A stretch of DNA of 64,000 nucleotides from Colocasia esculenta (GCA_014218235.1 CM024766.1:18635346-18699345), one strand, 5' to 3'; positions 44,539 to 57,340 are shown, numbered from the stretch's first letter. The notes: generated by a model not told the origin, from the letters alone. Numbers and translations are program-made.

Positions 44539-45941
44539 TGTAGGCACCCAATTCTGGCTTATAAGTCAAACCACATTTCTTGTTATCTTAGTAAGCCCCT
44601 GGTTGGTCACTCACCTTCAGCCCACCATTAGCCTTGCTTTGAGCCCATTAACAGCCCAATTTCCATGAATATCCCGTCCATTATCTTTTAAAGAGTCCAT
44701 GTGCCTTGAATGCCTAGTTTTCTCCCACATGATTGGATAATAATTTGAGAATAATCGATTTCCACTGACGCGACTTATCGTGGCGCCGCATTCATCCTCG
44801 TCGCGCCCTCTCTGGTAGTCGTGACAGCCCATGCATATCCATGCACATGGCTTCATAGTCGCGACAACTAATGTCGTCGCTTTCATTGCGGTCGTGTCCC
44901 TACGATGTGTCGCGACTTCAGCCGTGGCAACAGCCTCCGCAACCACCTCCACATTATCCTCTCATGGCCTTTATCTTAATTCTCCGCAACCTCCTAACCC
45001 ACCTGAACGCATCTAGGGGATGGGGGACTCTTTGAAACCTCCTTTGGACTCTCACCCATGATATTAATGAGTATTATCCTTTTATTAGGGTATTTATCAC
45101 TTAAAACGGGATATTTCTCTCTCTTAGTCTATATAAGCATGCCCTTTTCTTCAGAGCAAGGGGAGCCCCGTTTTCACCCCGAAGGGCTGCCAAACTTTCC
45201 TCTGACCAACTTAGTCTCGCAGCCCTCCATTCCCCTCATTCTTCACCTCAACCCTTCACTAAATCATGCTCATTTCACCATCTACAAGGCTTGGAGCTTG
45301 AGGAGGCGACCCTTGGAGCTTCTGGGTCAAGAAGACATTGTTTGGCACCAAGAGTCGCCCTATACGGGGCTCTTTCTTACTCTTCCTCTCCCTCTTCATT
45401 CTTCATGCATCTTTATTATTTTATTAGATAGCAATCCATTTTTTCCCTTCCCACATTTTCATGCACCCAAAGGGGTTTAAAACCACCCCCAGGTCCGTTC
45501 CCACCATGCTTCATCTCTTCTTTACATTTTTTGATAGATACTATGCTTGATATGTTCTAACAGGGTTCTCTTCTTTGTCTTCGTTGTTTTGGCAGGTACT
45601 TAAGCTAGTTCTCACGAGGAGCTCTTGTCCTTTGGCCGGCGGAGGATAGGAAGAAGGTCCTTCCACACTTCTCCCGCACAGCAGAGAACGCGACCGAGGA
45701 AGGCGACGCGACACCGAAAATGCGCCCCTATAGGGTGTTGCAAAACTAGCTTCATCGCGACGGGGTTCGTCGTCACGATCTCAGGTCAGTATGGTGTTCT
45801 CTTCCCTTTTCCTAAACTAGTTAGCCCATGTTATTTCTATTCTTAGGCAACTATCTAGGTGGCGATCACATCCTCTTTTCCATGTCTCCATATTGAGCAC
45901 ATGTTCGCGTGTATTGGGGGCGCACAATCCCCGTGATTACA
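44539..45941 (+). repeat. T5 5' LTR (~1403 bp)
   Basis: Starts TGTAGGCACCC and ends GTGATTACA, five bases before a Tat-type PBS. TATATAAG lies at about 45128-45135. A GTCGCGAC word array is at 44766-44935. Boundaries rest on TG..CA and the PBS only, since the second LTR is not in the window. Confidence 0.65.
44766..44935 (+). repeat. GTCGCGAC word array in T5 LTR U3
   Basis: Seven GTCGCGAC-like words (GACGCGAC, GTCGCGCC, GTCGTGAC, GTCGCGAC twice, GTCGTCGC, GGTCGTG) in 170 bp. More occur in the leader at 45688-45770, 46299-46362 and 46519-46575. Confidence 0.82.
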
Positions 45942-45946
45942 CCTTT

Positions 45947-45965
45947 TGGCGATCACGGTGGGACC
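45947..45965 (+). other. T5 primer binding site (Tat type, perhaps tRNA-Arg)
   Basis: TGGCGATCACGGTGGGACC starts five bases after the LTR end. Ogre/Tat elements use TGGCGAC...-type sites matching Arg tRNA. The identity beyond TGGCGA is imperfect, so the primer is not certain. Confidence 0.55.
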
Positions 45966-47163
45966 TTCAGTGCTACCCTCGTGAGTTTAGTTTGCTTGCC
46001 TGCCATGTTTGTTTGTTTAAGTGCTTTCCTAGAACCCTGTTAGTTAGTCTTTGCCTTGTTTTGACGTACATGTTCTCTGTCGGAGACACGGCGTATCGCG
46101 GCGATGCTATCTCGTTGCGTCCTTAGTGGCCGACACGATCTAAGGTGCGTCCTTTTACCCTGCCATCCGCCTGGTTTCCTCTCTGTAGATTCATATATGT
46201 TTGTTAATGCATCTCTACCATGTGTCCCCACGTTTGTGAGTGTTAGAATCTTGTTAGGGTTCCAGTTTTCCCTTTTCTTTTCACTATTAGTTTTGGGTCC
46301 TGTCGCGGCAGATCGTGAGGTCGCGTCCTGGGCGCGCCGGAGATGGACGTCGCGTCCACAGGTACACTTGTGTTGTTAATGCTTTGATCCATATACCGGT
46401 TCTGTTTGACCCATGACCCTTGCTGTGTTGATCTAAATGATTCCATGCTTCTGTTGTGTGTTAGATTAGTCTGTTTGTCATTAGTCTGCATATGACTACA
46501 AGTTTGGGCCTTCTGTTGATATCGCGACTGGTTGGCCTGTCGCGATAGGATCGCGGCGTATCTGGTCGCTGCGACTTTACCCGAGACCTGCTAGTCAACC
46601 TGTTTTGTCATTATTTAGCGTTGCATACACTTTTGGGCACCTAGGCCCGTGCATACACTACTCATCCCATTGTGTAGGTTTGCCCCCTTGGTTGAGTGAG
46701 CACTCTCACCCGCGAGCACTCGTGGGTTGACTCGGGCCGCCCTCCGAGGACCTCCGTAAGTCCTCGTGATTGTATGCACGTTGCGGTTCACTGGGCCGGT
46801 TGTACCTATTGTACCCTTAGTTCAAGCCATTCCCTACGTGAGAGTCGTGTGCCACCCTTAGCCGCACTGGAGGACTTGAGTTCACACCTATTAGGGTCCC
46901 ACTTGACCAAGTGACTTCACATTAATCAATCCAATTAAAAATCAAGTGCAAACTTTAAAATCTGGACGATAATCATGATAACTTGGGTGCTTTTGGTGTA
47001 TCCCTTCTTATCTCGCAGTCCCCTTCTTGTTTGTGATAGAGTCTAGGTTTAGAGGGTGAATGTTATCTCCCCTAATTGCTTAGGGGTAGTGCATGCGTCA
47101 TTGTCTAGGTAGATCGAGTCAGTCCCCTCCAACCATTGTATTATATCATAATCCTCTCTTCGT
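45966..47163 (+). other. T5 leader, no recognised ORF
   Basis: GC-richer DNA than its surroundings, with GTCGCG words and, at about 46740-46810, a stretch (GACCTCCGTAAGTCC ... CCGGTTGTACC) resembling the conserved block of solo LTRs A and B. No protein is recognisable. Confidence 0.6.
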
Positions 47164-48420
47164 ATGGACCAATTCTGGGTCCTTTCCGATGATGCCTTGC
47201 CCATTGGGTTTCTGGAGGATGTGGCCCAAACCTCTGCGGTCATCCTCGCCGGGCACGTCCAGCCCCCTCTTGTTGTGGGGAGTCAATCCCGCCCTCCTTC
47301 TCCTCCAGAGACAGATGACCCCCATTCCCAATTTAGTCAGCTTCTCCCTCACCTAAGTCCGGACCAAGTTCGTGAGTTCCTAGACACTGCTAAAGGCAAA
47401 TGCCCTCTATCTCCTCCCTCTCATGGTTCTACCCAACAGGAAGCCTCTTTTGCTCCTATTGTTTCAGCGCCACATGTACCCTCCACAGTGGCAGATCCTA
47501 CACCCCTACGCCCTGGGGCTATCCACTTTTCTGAGCCCAGCTATCTTCCGGCGCGGGAGGTTCAGCCCAAGTCTCCTCCGATGCCTTCTTTCTATCAGGC
47601 CAAACCTGCTCCATTTCCCCGCGAGAGGTCCTATTTGTTGGAGCAATTCCGCTCCCTCATTCCTTCTCACCACGCCACGTCCCCCTCCGACTTTCTTGCG
47701 GAGTGGACAACCATGAAGAGGGAGCTTCATGATTTAAGGAGACAATTGGACCCCTGGAAGGTCTCTGACATCCCTCTCCCTTCCTTCCAGCATCTCCGGG
47801 TTCTGCCCCAGTCAGAACTCCCGGTCTACAGGCGATACTCTGGGGTAGGCGATCCTTATGTGCACCTAAAAGATTTTGTGTATGAGTCTGCTCCACATAA
47901 GTATGACCGCCACCTTATGGCGTATTTGTTCAGAAAATCCCTAGATGGTCCAGCTCTGGAATGGTTTTACTCCCTGCCACCCGAGGAGGCCGAAGACTTC
48001 CAAGTTGTCCAAGAGAGGTTCTTACAGTAATTTCAAGATCGGGTTGGACCCGAATATTCATTTGTTGATTTGGTGGTCGAGAAAATGAAACCTGATGAGG
48101 AGTTCTTAGTCTACGCCGACAGATGGCGTTCCCTCGCTTCAAAAGTCCGTTGCCCGATGCCCGAGGAGGAAAGGTTAAGTTGATGATCTCGAATGCCACT
48201 CCAACCTACCGACCATCCTAGCTATGAATGACATCACCACCATGCACTAGTTGTATAGTCGAGCCCGATTCATCCACACACAACTCAAGGACTCGCCTAT
48301 CCATTCCATGTTTGAGACCCCCAAATCCCGTTACCCTAAGAAGACTCGGAGCCCAGTTATCGAGGCAATCCAAACTAATTAACAAGTAAGTGCAGTGAAT
48401 AACCCCCAAGGCCCAATTGG
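47164..48420 (+). pseudogene. gag: T5 gag, first part (288 open codons)
   Basis: The 288-codon frame starts MDQFWVLSDDALPIGFL. It has a Pro/Ser-rich N-terminal half and then the gypsy gag domain (VYRRYSGVGDPYVHLKDFVY, LDGPALEWFYSLP, residues about 220-288). A stop at 48028-48030 interrupts it. The domain goes on in frame (VGPEYSFVDLV, ADRWRSLASKV) to about 48175, where a shift occurs, then continues with RARFIHTQLKDSP to 48420. The solo LTR C splits it there. This gag would form the shell of a Ty3/gypsy particle. Confidence 0.85.
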
Positions 48421-49909
48421 TGTAAGGAATCGTTCAGAGCGCAGCGGAAATGCGATTCCCTCCATTTGATATCATTGCCGGTGGTCGGAATCGAACAAAA
48501 CGGAAACCCGCGAACAGGAAGATCCGATCTTTACCTTTGCGGGGTTGCGAAACTCCCGAATCCGGGGAGGTGGTAGCACTGGAGGTGCTGGTGGTTCAAG
48601 CCGTTCAGGTGTCCGGCCTCTAGACGTATCCACGCGAGCTCTGGATGCAGACGTGGTCTCTTCGGTCTCCACGCGTCTCCCAGATCTACGCTCCACCATG
48701 TGCCAGAGAGAGAAGAAGTGGGGGCGCCCTAGGAGAGAGAGGAGGAGGCGACCAGAGAGAATCCTGGAGCTTGGCCCAGGGTTTGACTCTCCATGTATAT
48801 TTATAGACACTGTAGTTATTCACAAAAAACCCAGTTATTGTCTATAACGACCATCCTGCCGAGTCTGCTAGGAACTCTATTGCGTGTGACCCTCTAGGCC
48901 CAAGTGCTAGTCCAGTTTTCAGCCCATTAAGTCCAATAACTCTCTATTGACTTACTGCAATTACTTAATATCTCATATTAATTAATTACACAATTAATTA
49001 TCATCTCACGATAATTGACCGGGCTTCCAATCAAGTTGGGTGCCAAGCAACACCACTTGATCCTGGAAAGCATTGGGGTTCAGCAACCCAATTAAGGAAC
49101 CCTTTTTGTCAACAGATACCAAGTGACTATAATCCCTCGCTCGTACAATACTCCCGAGTGCACTTAGGGTATGGTCAATTGTCAAACCCTAATATGTGCA
49201 CTCACTTGGTTTAGATGCCGCATAGAAATATCAGAAAACTCCTTTTCTGATAAGTAGTCTTGCCTTGGCCAGGGACTATCAGACATCTTTCCCTAGAGCA
49301 TTCACTCTCTTATTACCGAGAGCGAGCGATCCCATATTGACCACACAATCACCTTCGAAGGTATTCCGCTAGATCCGAACGCTTAACTGATTAAGACCTC
49401 ATGGCTAGAGATCTATAAGTTAAGGTCAAAACCTAGAAGTCCACCGACAATGTGTCCTTGGTGTCTCTCGGTCTAAGGACCAATCACGCCACTGTGACAA
49501 TGAATCTAGCTGGTTGACAGTTAGGTAATTACCATCCAGCGATTCATAACGGATCAGTTCAGTGAACTCATTCTCCATGAGCACCTACAGATTACCTTAG
49601 TGTCTCCACACAAGTGACTATGAGACCAGTCACCCTCGTCATATGAGCAGGTGCAACCTGTACTAGTCTAACTAGATTTCGATGTCCTTCTCGAATATCC
49701 TCCGACTAGGAACAATTAAGAATATACGTTTAAAGGATATTAATCCCATTGTTATGATCTCATCATAATTAATATCCATTGCGCAATTCATGGACTTCAT
49801 AATGAAACGACAACGAATTACACATAATGAATATAAAAGAGCCTTATTATTCTTATTAAAGAACAAGAATGTACAAGTTATGATTGGCTTAGAGACCACA
49901 TAACTAACA
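48421..49909 (-). mobile_element. Solo LTR C (1489 bp, probably Ty1/copia) inserted in T5 gag
   Basis: The minus strand begins TGTTAGTTATGTGG at 49909 and ends GATTCCTTACA at 48421, with T5 gag on both sides. TATAAATA lies at 48798-48805 (minus strand). Copia assignment rests on overall style and on the related C8 fragment nearby, so it is tentative. The flanks ATTGG and GTAGG match at only three of five bases. Confidence 0.65.
48798..48805 (-). promoter_or_regulatory. TATA box of solo LTR C
   Basis: Minus-strand TATAAATA, followed downstream by an exon-like GC-rich segment. Confidence 0.6.
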
Positions 49910-50439
49910 GTAGGTAGGTCTCCCTATACTCAGCAACCCCAGCAACCATGGAACAACAATAGGCAGCCGCCTCCTCAGGGCCAGACCTCCCAGCAAGACC
50001 AGCGCCAGTACAATCATCCCTCCACCCCAAAATGGTTTTGCTCCCAGAAAGCCCAATGGACCCAAGAGAGCTCAATATCCCCCTCTTCCAGAGACCTTGC
50101 TGACATCTTGCAGCCCTTATTCTCTCAATGCCCTTAGACTCCCTCCGGAAAACCAATTGGAACATGGCAGCGGATCAGACAAAGTACTGTGTGTACCATC
50201 GCCATCCGGGCCACAATGTGTCGGATTGCTTCCAATTCTGGGACATTATATATGATCTTCATGAACAGAATCAAATCGATTAGGCAGAAATGAAGAGGTT
50301 GATCCAAACACTGAGGGACCAGTAGGGTCAAAGATAGAAGCAACAGCAGTAGAGGTGACAGCAGCCACAACAACAACAACAACAATTCCAGCAACAACAA
50401 CAACAATTCCAGCAGCCTTTCCAGCAATAATTCCAGTAG
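49910..50439 (+). pseudogene. gag: T5 gag, second part (zinc-finger-like motif and poly-Gln)
   Basis: After solo LTR C the plus strand reads a Gln/Pro/Asn-rich stretch (TQQPQQPWNNNRQPP), then KYCVYHRHPGHNVSDCF near 50179-50230. A long CAA/CAG tract coding for Gln follows, with several stops (50282, 50323, 50337). It ends abruptly near 50439, where the minus-strand copia RT of C8 begins. Confidence 0.75.
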
Positions 50440-51900
50440 TTTTTACATCCATCTGTCAGATCTCGTAATCAAAGTATGCAGCAATGGAGAGAAGATTCTG
50501 ATCGACATTATCATAGCAACTTGGGAGAAAGTTTCGTCATAGTCAATTCCTTGCCTTTGACGATACCCCTTGGCCACCAGCCTTGCCTTATAATGTCGAT
50601 ATGTCCATCTGCACCGATCTTTCTCTTAAAGATCCACTTGCACCCCATAGTACAATACCTTCAGGCAAGTCTACCAAGTTCCAAACTTGGTTGGTGTACA
50701 TGGACTGCATCTCAGAATTCATGGCATCTCGCCATTTCCCTGACTGAGGACTATCAATAGGCTTTTTGGTAGGTCTTTTGATCATCATCCTCATTAAGAC
50801 ATGCCTTCACTGATATGTCCAACATATCTTTCAGGCTGTCTAGGTACTCTACCAGACCTACGTGACGTGTGTATATTCCTGAACAGGTTCCGCAACCGCT
50901 GTTTCATCTGGTGGACTTTGCATAGTTTGCAGATCTAAACTTCTTCTAGATCTACCTTACTCCCACTATCCTTCTGGGTAAGGTACTCCTCTTCCAAGAA
51001 GACAGCTCTCCTGACGACAAACACTCTTTATTCACCAGGATGGTAAAAGTAGTACACAAATGTTTCTTTTGGGTATCGAATAAACCTGCACTTATCGGTT
51101 CTGGATTCCAGTTTATCTGGGTCGTGTCTCTTCACATGGGCAGGACAGCCCCAGACTTTAACATGTTTAAAATTAGGCTTTCTACCCTTCCATATCTCAT
51201 ATGCAATAGAAGACACAGATTTACTGGGAACCCTGTTCAGTAGATATGTCGCTGACTCTAGCGCATACCCCCATAAGGAAACTGGTAACTGCAAACGGCT
51301 CATCATAGATCGTACCATGTCCAACAAGGGTGATTCCTCCTTTCCGATACACCATTCATTTGTGGCTTATAGGGAGGAGTCCATTGAGAAAGGATACCAT
51401 TGTCCTTTAAGAATTGTGTGAACTTTGTACTCAAGTATTTACCTCCTCGGTCTAACGTAGGATTTTAATGCTTTTTCCAGTTTTTTCTCAACTTCATTCT
51501 TAAATTCTTGGAACTTCCCAAAAGCTTTCAGATTTGTACTCATTAAGTAACAATCCGAACCTTGAGTAGTCATCCGTGAATGTAATGAAGTATGAGTAGC
51601 CACCCTTGGCTTGGGTAGACATTGGACCACATACATCTGGTGTATTAGTTCCAATATGTCCTTGGCCCTATCTCCGTGTCCACTAAATGGAGATTTGGTC
51701 AACTTACCCATTAAATAGGATTCGCAAGTTGCATATGATTCATAATCAAATGGATCCAAGTATCCATTCCTATGCAACTTTTGAAGCCTATTCTCGCCAA
51801 TGTGACCAAGCCTACAATGCACAAGTAGGCAGTGTTCACACTATTCTTACTTCTCTTAGGAAACCATCAACATGGATATTTTCATAGAAACATCAATAGA
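50440..51900 (-). pseudogene. pol: C8 pol: integrase and start of RT
   Basis: The GAG-pre-integrase motif HCRLGHIGENRLQKLH is at about 51819. Then come GKLTKSPFSGHGDRAKDILE, an integrase core broken by deletions, and MLDMVRSMMSRLQLPVSLWG with LNRVPSKSVSSIAYEIWKG at 51327-51028. RT starts with DSPQSGKWRDAMNSEMQSMY (about 50750), then a KARLVAKGYRQRQGIDYDETF-like stretch in another frame, and stops being readable after QMDVKT at 50440. Many shifts and stops are present. Confidence 0.85.
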
Positions 51901-51942
51901 TACAACCATTTACCAAATTTGCTAAAGCAACTAGTTTATTTC

Positions 51943-52596
51943 TCAAATAAACTGAACAACTATTGTTCCAATGGTAACTTGTATCCAATTCTGTCTAAAC
52001 AGAAACAGAATAATGTTCTTAATAATGCTAGGCACAAAGTAGCAATCATCTAATAAAAGTAAATCTTCTGAGGGTAACTTGAGCTTCACTGTCCCCACAG
52101 TGTGTGCAGCAACACTTGTGTCGTTTTCAAGCCTCAAGTTCACCTCGCCCTTGCTCAGCTTCCTTCTACTTGTCAACACCTGAAGCTTCGCCAAGCTTCT
52201 GCTTCTCCTGAGCCTTCATTGCAAGGTAGTCCTTGCAATTTCTTTTCCAGTGTCCCTTTTTCTTGCAGTGGAAGCACTCGCCATTTTCTTCTCCTTTTCT
52301 ATGTCCTTCTTTTGTTTTTGCTTGGACTGCTTCTTTGCATTGCCTTTCTTAAAGGCTTGCACTGCTCACCTCTTCTTGTTGTACTTTCCAACCATGAGAA
52401 CAGTGGGCTTTTCCTTCTAAGGTTGCCCTCAGCAGTCTTCAGCATGTTCAGCATCTCAGCTAAACTCACCTTCCAGGACATAGGCAATGCGCTCAGACCT
52501 GAGGACAATCTTCAAGTTCCTGAGCCAATCCGAGTAGTTCGGGCCTGTCAATTTGTTGGCATCCAGTATGCCACGGAGTGGGTTACCCGACAACAT
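51943..52596 (-). pseudogene. gag: C8 gag and protease region
   Basis: The start at 52596 reads MLSGNPLRGILDANKLTGPN, then LKIVLRSERIAYVLEG, after which an internal deletion joins to AEMLNMLKTAEGN. A knuckle CFHCKKKGHWKRNC lies near 52233-52277. A protease-region remnant (TVKLKLPSEDLLLLDDCYFV) covers 52194-51943. Frames change repeatedly. Confidence 0.83.
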
Positions 52597-53466
52597 TTTT
52601 TGCCTATAAAGGAAATGTAAACACAACTAGCAGATGTTCATAATAATAATTAAATCTAGATTAGGACTTTAATCAAGATTAGCTCCCACTATTTTCCGAC
52701 AGACTGTATAACCCTCAGATATACAGAATGGGAAACGCCGACGGTCTCCTAGTGGGGATCGGAATCTCACAGACTCATAGCATGATCTTGTGGATAGCAC
52801 AACAACCATACTATGATCTGAAAGCGGTCAACTCTTGATACTGCAACTCTTGCAATATCCGATCTTATTTCAGCCCCTGAACTTTAATGACCTTGTGGGT
52901 AGCACAACAAGCCATTAATCTAGTCTAAGCAATACCATCATTACGTAAAGTGCATAGATTCGATGTAGCCCTTGTGATAGCACAACAAAGCTACACCGTT
53001 CCTCTACCCCGTTTAAGGCATCACCATGCCATAGTTTTAGTCTGTCATCAGATTTGGCAAGACTTGTGGATAGCACAACAAACTTGCCCGATCTAATGCC
53101 AATCCTAAAACTATAATGATGGAGGGCCACGTAATTCATTCTAAATGATTACGCTACGGCTTAAAGTTTGAACGAGGAGGGATTTTAACATATTTTATCT
53201 TGGTCTCTATATCTGCGTGCTATTGATATATAGAATTTGGAATATCATATATATATATATATTTTTAATTATATATATCATAGCACATTCCACATATATC
53301 ACATATATGAAGAAAAACAATGGATGATCATGGACTTTAACCTAGAGTGGCATTACCAGAGCCAGTTGGTAATCCACAATTAAATGGCAAACATATGGCT
53401 GCCCCGCATCAAATGCTCTTACTTGATGTAACTCTATCTCCAGGAAGGCCTTGCATGGTACTCTCC
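52597..53466 (-). other. C8 leader region with a four-times repeated word
   Basis: No ORF is supported. The word CTTGTGGATAGCACAACAA recurs in near-identical form at 52787, 52892, 52971 and 53062 (plus-strand reading). An AT tract lies at 53248-53280. The region stops at the G9 LTR. Confidence 0.7.
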
Positions 53467-56400
53467 TGTAACGACCCTCTTCATACCGGTACGATTATAC
53501 CAATCCCCATCGGCATAAAGGGCGTCGTCATAGTGGGACATGTACCCAACACTAGTCGATAGGTTGATATGTACCTGGATAGCAATAGAGTACAGTGGAA
53601 TAAAATAAATAACTCAACTTTTAATCCATCACGAACACACATTCCACAATCTAAATAGCGAACTAGAAAGACAATGTCCACATTAATACAAGATGAAAGA
53701 ACTGCATTGTCTAATTATTGTCCATACAATAATTCCTTTCATATTATGAGAAAATAAAAGTACAACTAGTAGCAGATCCACAAATAGTCTTCTAAAGGCG
53801 ATCCTCACTAAGCTTCCTTCTAGTACGCGATACCTGTCAACCTGTACGCCGAAGCAGAGTGAGTCCAAAGACTCAGTAAGCAAACAAAGACTTAACTTAA
53901 ACATGTCACACTCATTCTAATCCATTAACATTAAAGAGATGCACACTATCATCAAATCACAAGGGTACACATGCTCCTTACTCTTAACTAGCAACACATG
54001 TTCTATTCACATGAGCATGCTTTAGTCTATCATATTTCTATTCTAAATCATGAGCATTACATCATACACATGTACATTTTCATACACCTAACATGTAGCA
54101 TGGTTCGTCCACACATTCTTTTTCATTCCATAGATGTCTCTATCACTAAAACATAATTTGAGCATAAGGGAAAAGAACAAGCTAGCATGATGAATACTTT
54201 CTTTTCACGTGCACTTTTTGTATCTAATTTAACATTTATTTGCTGTTTTAAACATAATGAAATCACATGCACATAGCTTCACATTTTTATAGCATGAATC
54301 GAAGGTTAAAACATAGTAAATCCATTTAGAACAATAAGCACTTAAGCATGAAACTATATACTAATCGAGCGTTTTACTAGCATGGAATCCAAATATTATC
54401 ATGCATTCACCATGTACATAATCAACTTTACTTGCTGTTCTTATATGCATCACATTCAATTACATGGATCTATAATTATTCACATATATCTTATCCCTTC
54501 GACAAGTCTACATATTCATATTTTGTGTTGCATAAGTAACATGGTTGTCTAAGTTTACTCACATACACCATTACATGACGAATTGTAATCTACATAATAT
54601 GATACTAATGGCATTTTCAATTGAGCTATTGACATATGGGAAACATAAACATAGCATGCTAATAACTAGTTTTCACATGCAAGCACACTCTCATTTGCAT
54701 TCCTCTCCCTCACATCTCATTTCACATAATTATCATATCATTTACACTTGTTTTCGCTTATCACATTTCATATCATTTGCACTCACCATGTGCCACATTC
54801 ACATATCATTTTTCACTCTTTATTCATATTTCATTGCTTAAACAATTGCCATGACACATAGTCCTAACTACCAGTAGAGACACTAACAAATCTCATTCTC
54901 ATAACTCATCGCATAACACAACTCATCACATCTCATAACGCATACACATAACACAACTCATAATCACATACCCACCACCTAGGCAATTCAGTGGTGAATC
55001 TTGGTAACTGCGCAAACCGGAGAAGCCCTCTCCACCCTATCCAGTGGTACTTGTTCACCTCCAGGATTCCCTAATGCCTTTAGGACGAACTTTTCACACA
55101 TAGAGTTTTCCATAGGGACTTTTCAATGTACAACTCTCGAGGCCTCTAGGGTAGTCGTGTCATTTTGGCCCAATTATTACACATTAATTCACTTCACACA
55201 TCGCATTTTCACACACTGTTCCCATGTTTTACTTATTCTTTGAATCATTTTATATGTTATATATCATAAATTCCACATGTCTCAGTTAACCTAACATGAT
55301 ACTACTGTTGACAGAAACCAAACATTCATTACTTTACACTAATCAGGTTGAAACATACATAATTAACCATGTTTCATATTAGCATGCGTTAAACACTCGT
55401 TTTTCGCATGGAAATTTCATAGAGTACTCTACAGTTATCCAAATAACATGAGAATTTAACCACAGACTATTGGCAAGTTTTGACCACACCTGCAATTTTT
55501 TTCACATTTTTCTGAGTCATATTTGCATTTACAGAATTAAAACATTCAATCTCATGTCATTCATAATTCAATTTACCATGGAACATAACATGAATCTCAG
55601 ATTTGATGTTTCACATATCTGAATCTATCATACACATTGTTATAGAAATTTTCCCCGAATTTATTTCACAATATACAATTTACTGTGGATTTTTGAGAAT
55701 CCTACACATGCCTTCTATTTCCATTGTAGAAATTATGGTAAATTACACGAACATGAAAATTTTTTCCAATTTGCAGGGTATGAACCGACGCATATACACA
55801 TGGTATAGAAAAATCTAGGGCATTTAATTCCTCAGGAATCATGTAGACAGTCGGTGAACATGCATAATCCATTTTCCCAACATGTATTTTCAATAAATCT
55901 AATAATTTATGCCATCCACAGAAAAACACAGAAATTCCACACACATCACATTATCTATTTTTACATATATATATAAAAATTACACTATATACTCATGCGA
56001 CAAGTCCAAAAAATACTTATTTAGGCAGAACAGTTTACTGTTCTGCACTGAAGAACTTAGCGACAGTGTCTAGCCGTTCAAGGAGTTGGACGGCAAGATC
56101 GTTGGACGCAGACTGGAGATCTTGGCGGCAAGAGACCTTGACGCCAAGTTCCTGTCTGTGCAAGAACACAGACCGAGCTCCAAATGAAGGGGAATTGTGA
56201 GGATCCAGGACACGAATTAAAACCCACAAAAATACTTAGGACTTAGGGAACATGCACAAATTTAAGATCTAGGGTTTACTGTCCTCTTGTAAAATCTCCA
56301 AAGGGGTGAAAATGGGCGATGAAGCTCTCCTTGGGCAGTCCCAAGAAGCCTCTAAAACACCCTCACTCTGTCGTCTGAGGTGTTGTAGCTTCCGGTCCGA

Positions 56401-57340
56401 GGTCGGGGAAGCCTCCTCCTATGTCCAAGCTAGCTTCTAGTCGTTGTAGATCGCCGGATGAGCTCCAAATCGCCAGATCTGAGCTCTCAAAGCTCATGTT
56501 TTTCTCACAGGGCTTAGGGTTTCTCTCCTTCTCCTTGCAAAGAGCTAAGAGAGGTCTTGGGGTTGCAAAAAGGGTTTGTTTATAGGAGAGAGACCTCTCA
56601 ACTCACGCAGGGGTTGATGAGAAGGCTGAGAGCCGTTGGGGACGTCTTCCCAATGGTTGAGGTAGCTTGCCCCCGGAGTTTTCGGGGTCTGCTGCGCATG
56701 CATGTCAGAGAAGTAACGTCCACATCTCTGGCCGTTTACCTTAGGGTTGACGTCCATCGAGGTGACGCCGACTCCTCATGGACGTCCGTCCATGTTGACG
56801 CCAATTGGCCCTTCGGCCAGAACTTGAAAACATGCAGAAATCTTGTTCAACTTATACATATATACATACAATGTATGTAACATAGAATACACCTGTCACA
56901 CCATGCATTCAACCGTATTTACCATATTTATAACACATGCATACATAAGCACAACTAGCTAATACGTACGTAGATATCTACCTATGCGTACATGATGTTT
57001 TACATAAGCGTGACTCAACACGCGGCAAAATAAAATGACAAGAATTGCGAGGGTTTCACAATCATTAGGAGGCAATATGAATTAAGTTAGTTAGGAATAA
57101 TCTATTCAACAAAATAGTTCTTGCATGCACACACTTGATTTGACATATATATAGCATACACACACGGATGTAACATACTTTACATATGCATGAAATAGAT
57201 AGATACACCACGCGCACCGGTAATTATATTAAACATGCACAACATTACTTAGTACTATATGCATGGGATTTTTAATATACAGTATGCACAATTTAGCTAA
57301 TTGCCTATTCTCACCTAAATATCAAAAAATACATGCATGT
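53467..57340 (-). repeat. G9 3' LTR, distal part
   Basis: The first 1.5 kb match 62470-64000. This part holds long CA/AT-rich DNA rich in 'cacat' and 'acatg', a block at 55018-55070 shared with G7, a minus-strand TATAAAC at 56578-56584, and a cluster of GACGTC/GACGCC words at 56640-56812 with more at 56060-56150. Frames inside (54545-54841, 56557-56880 and others) are not genes. The LTR continues at 61155 after solo LTR B. Confidence 0.92.
56640..56812 (-). repeat. GACGTC/GACGCC word cluster in G9 LTR
   Basis: Six GACGTC- or GACGCC-type words lie in about 170 bp just upstream (minus strand) of the TATAAAC at 56578. GACGTC is a perfect palindrome and contains the ACGT core bound by plant bZIP factors. 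Confidence 0.75.

Larger units (their letters stand above)
44539..50439 (+). mobile_element. T5: Tat/Ogre-like Ty3/gypsy element, 5' part
   Basis: The order is LTR (44539-45941), PBS (45947), a 1.2-kb leader, then gag (47164 on), interrupted by solo LTR C and ended at about 50439 by C8. No pol is present. The gag contains a retrotransposon gag domain and a late CVYHRHPGHNVSDC motif of the Tat/Ogre kind. The element lies in E6 internal DNA. Confidence 0.75.
50440..53466 (-). mobile_element. C8: copia fragment, gag to early RT, heavily decayed
   Basis: On the minus strand the order is a leader (about 53466-52597), gag (52596 to about 52230), protease-like region (52194-51943), integrase (51822-51028) and early RT (50794-50440). 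It is cut at QMDVKT of RT. Neither LTR is attached. Residues such as LRGILDANKLTGPNYSDWL and DDCYFVPSIIKNI place it in a copia lineage different from the SIRE elements here. Confidence 0.85.

Noticed and set aside
47164..48030. The 288-codon frame as a host gene
   Set aside because: It carries a gypsy gag domain, follows an LTR and PBS, and its coding sense continues past the stop.
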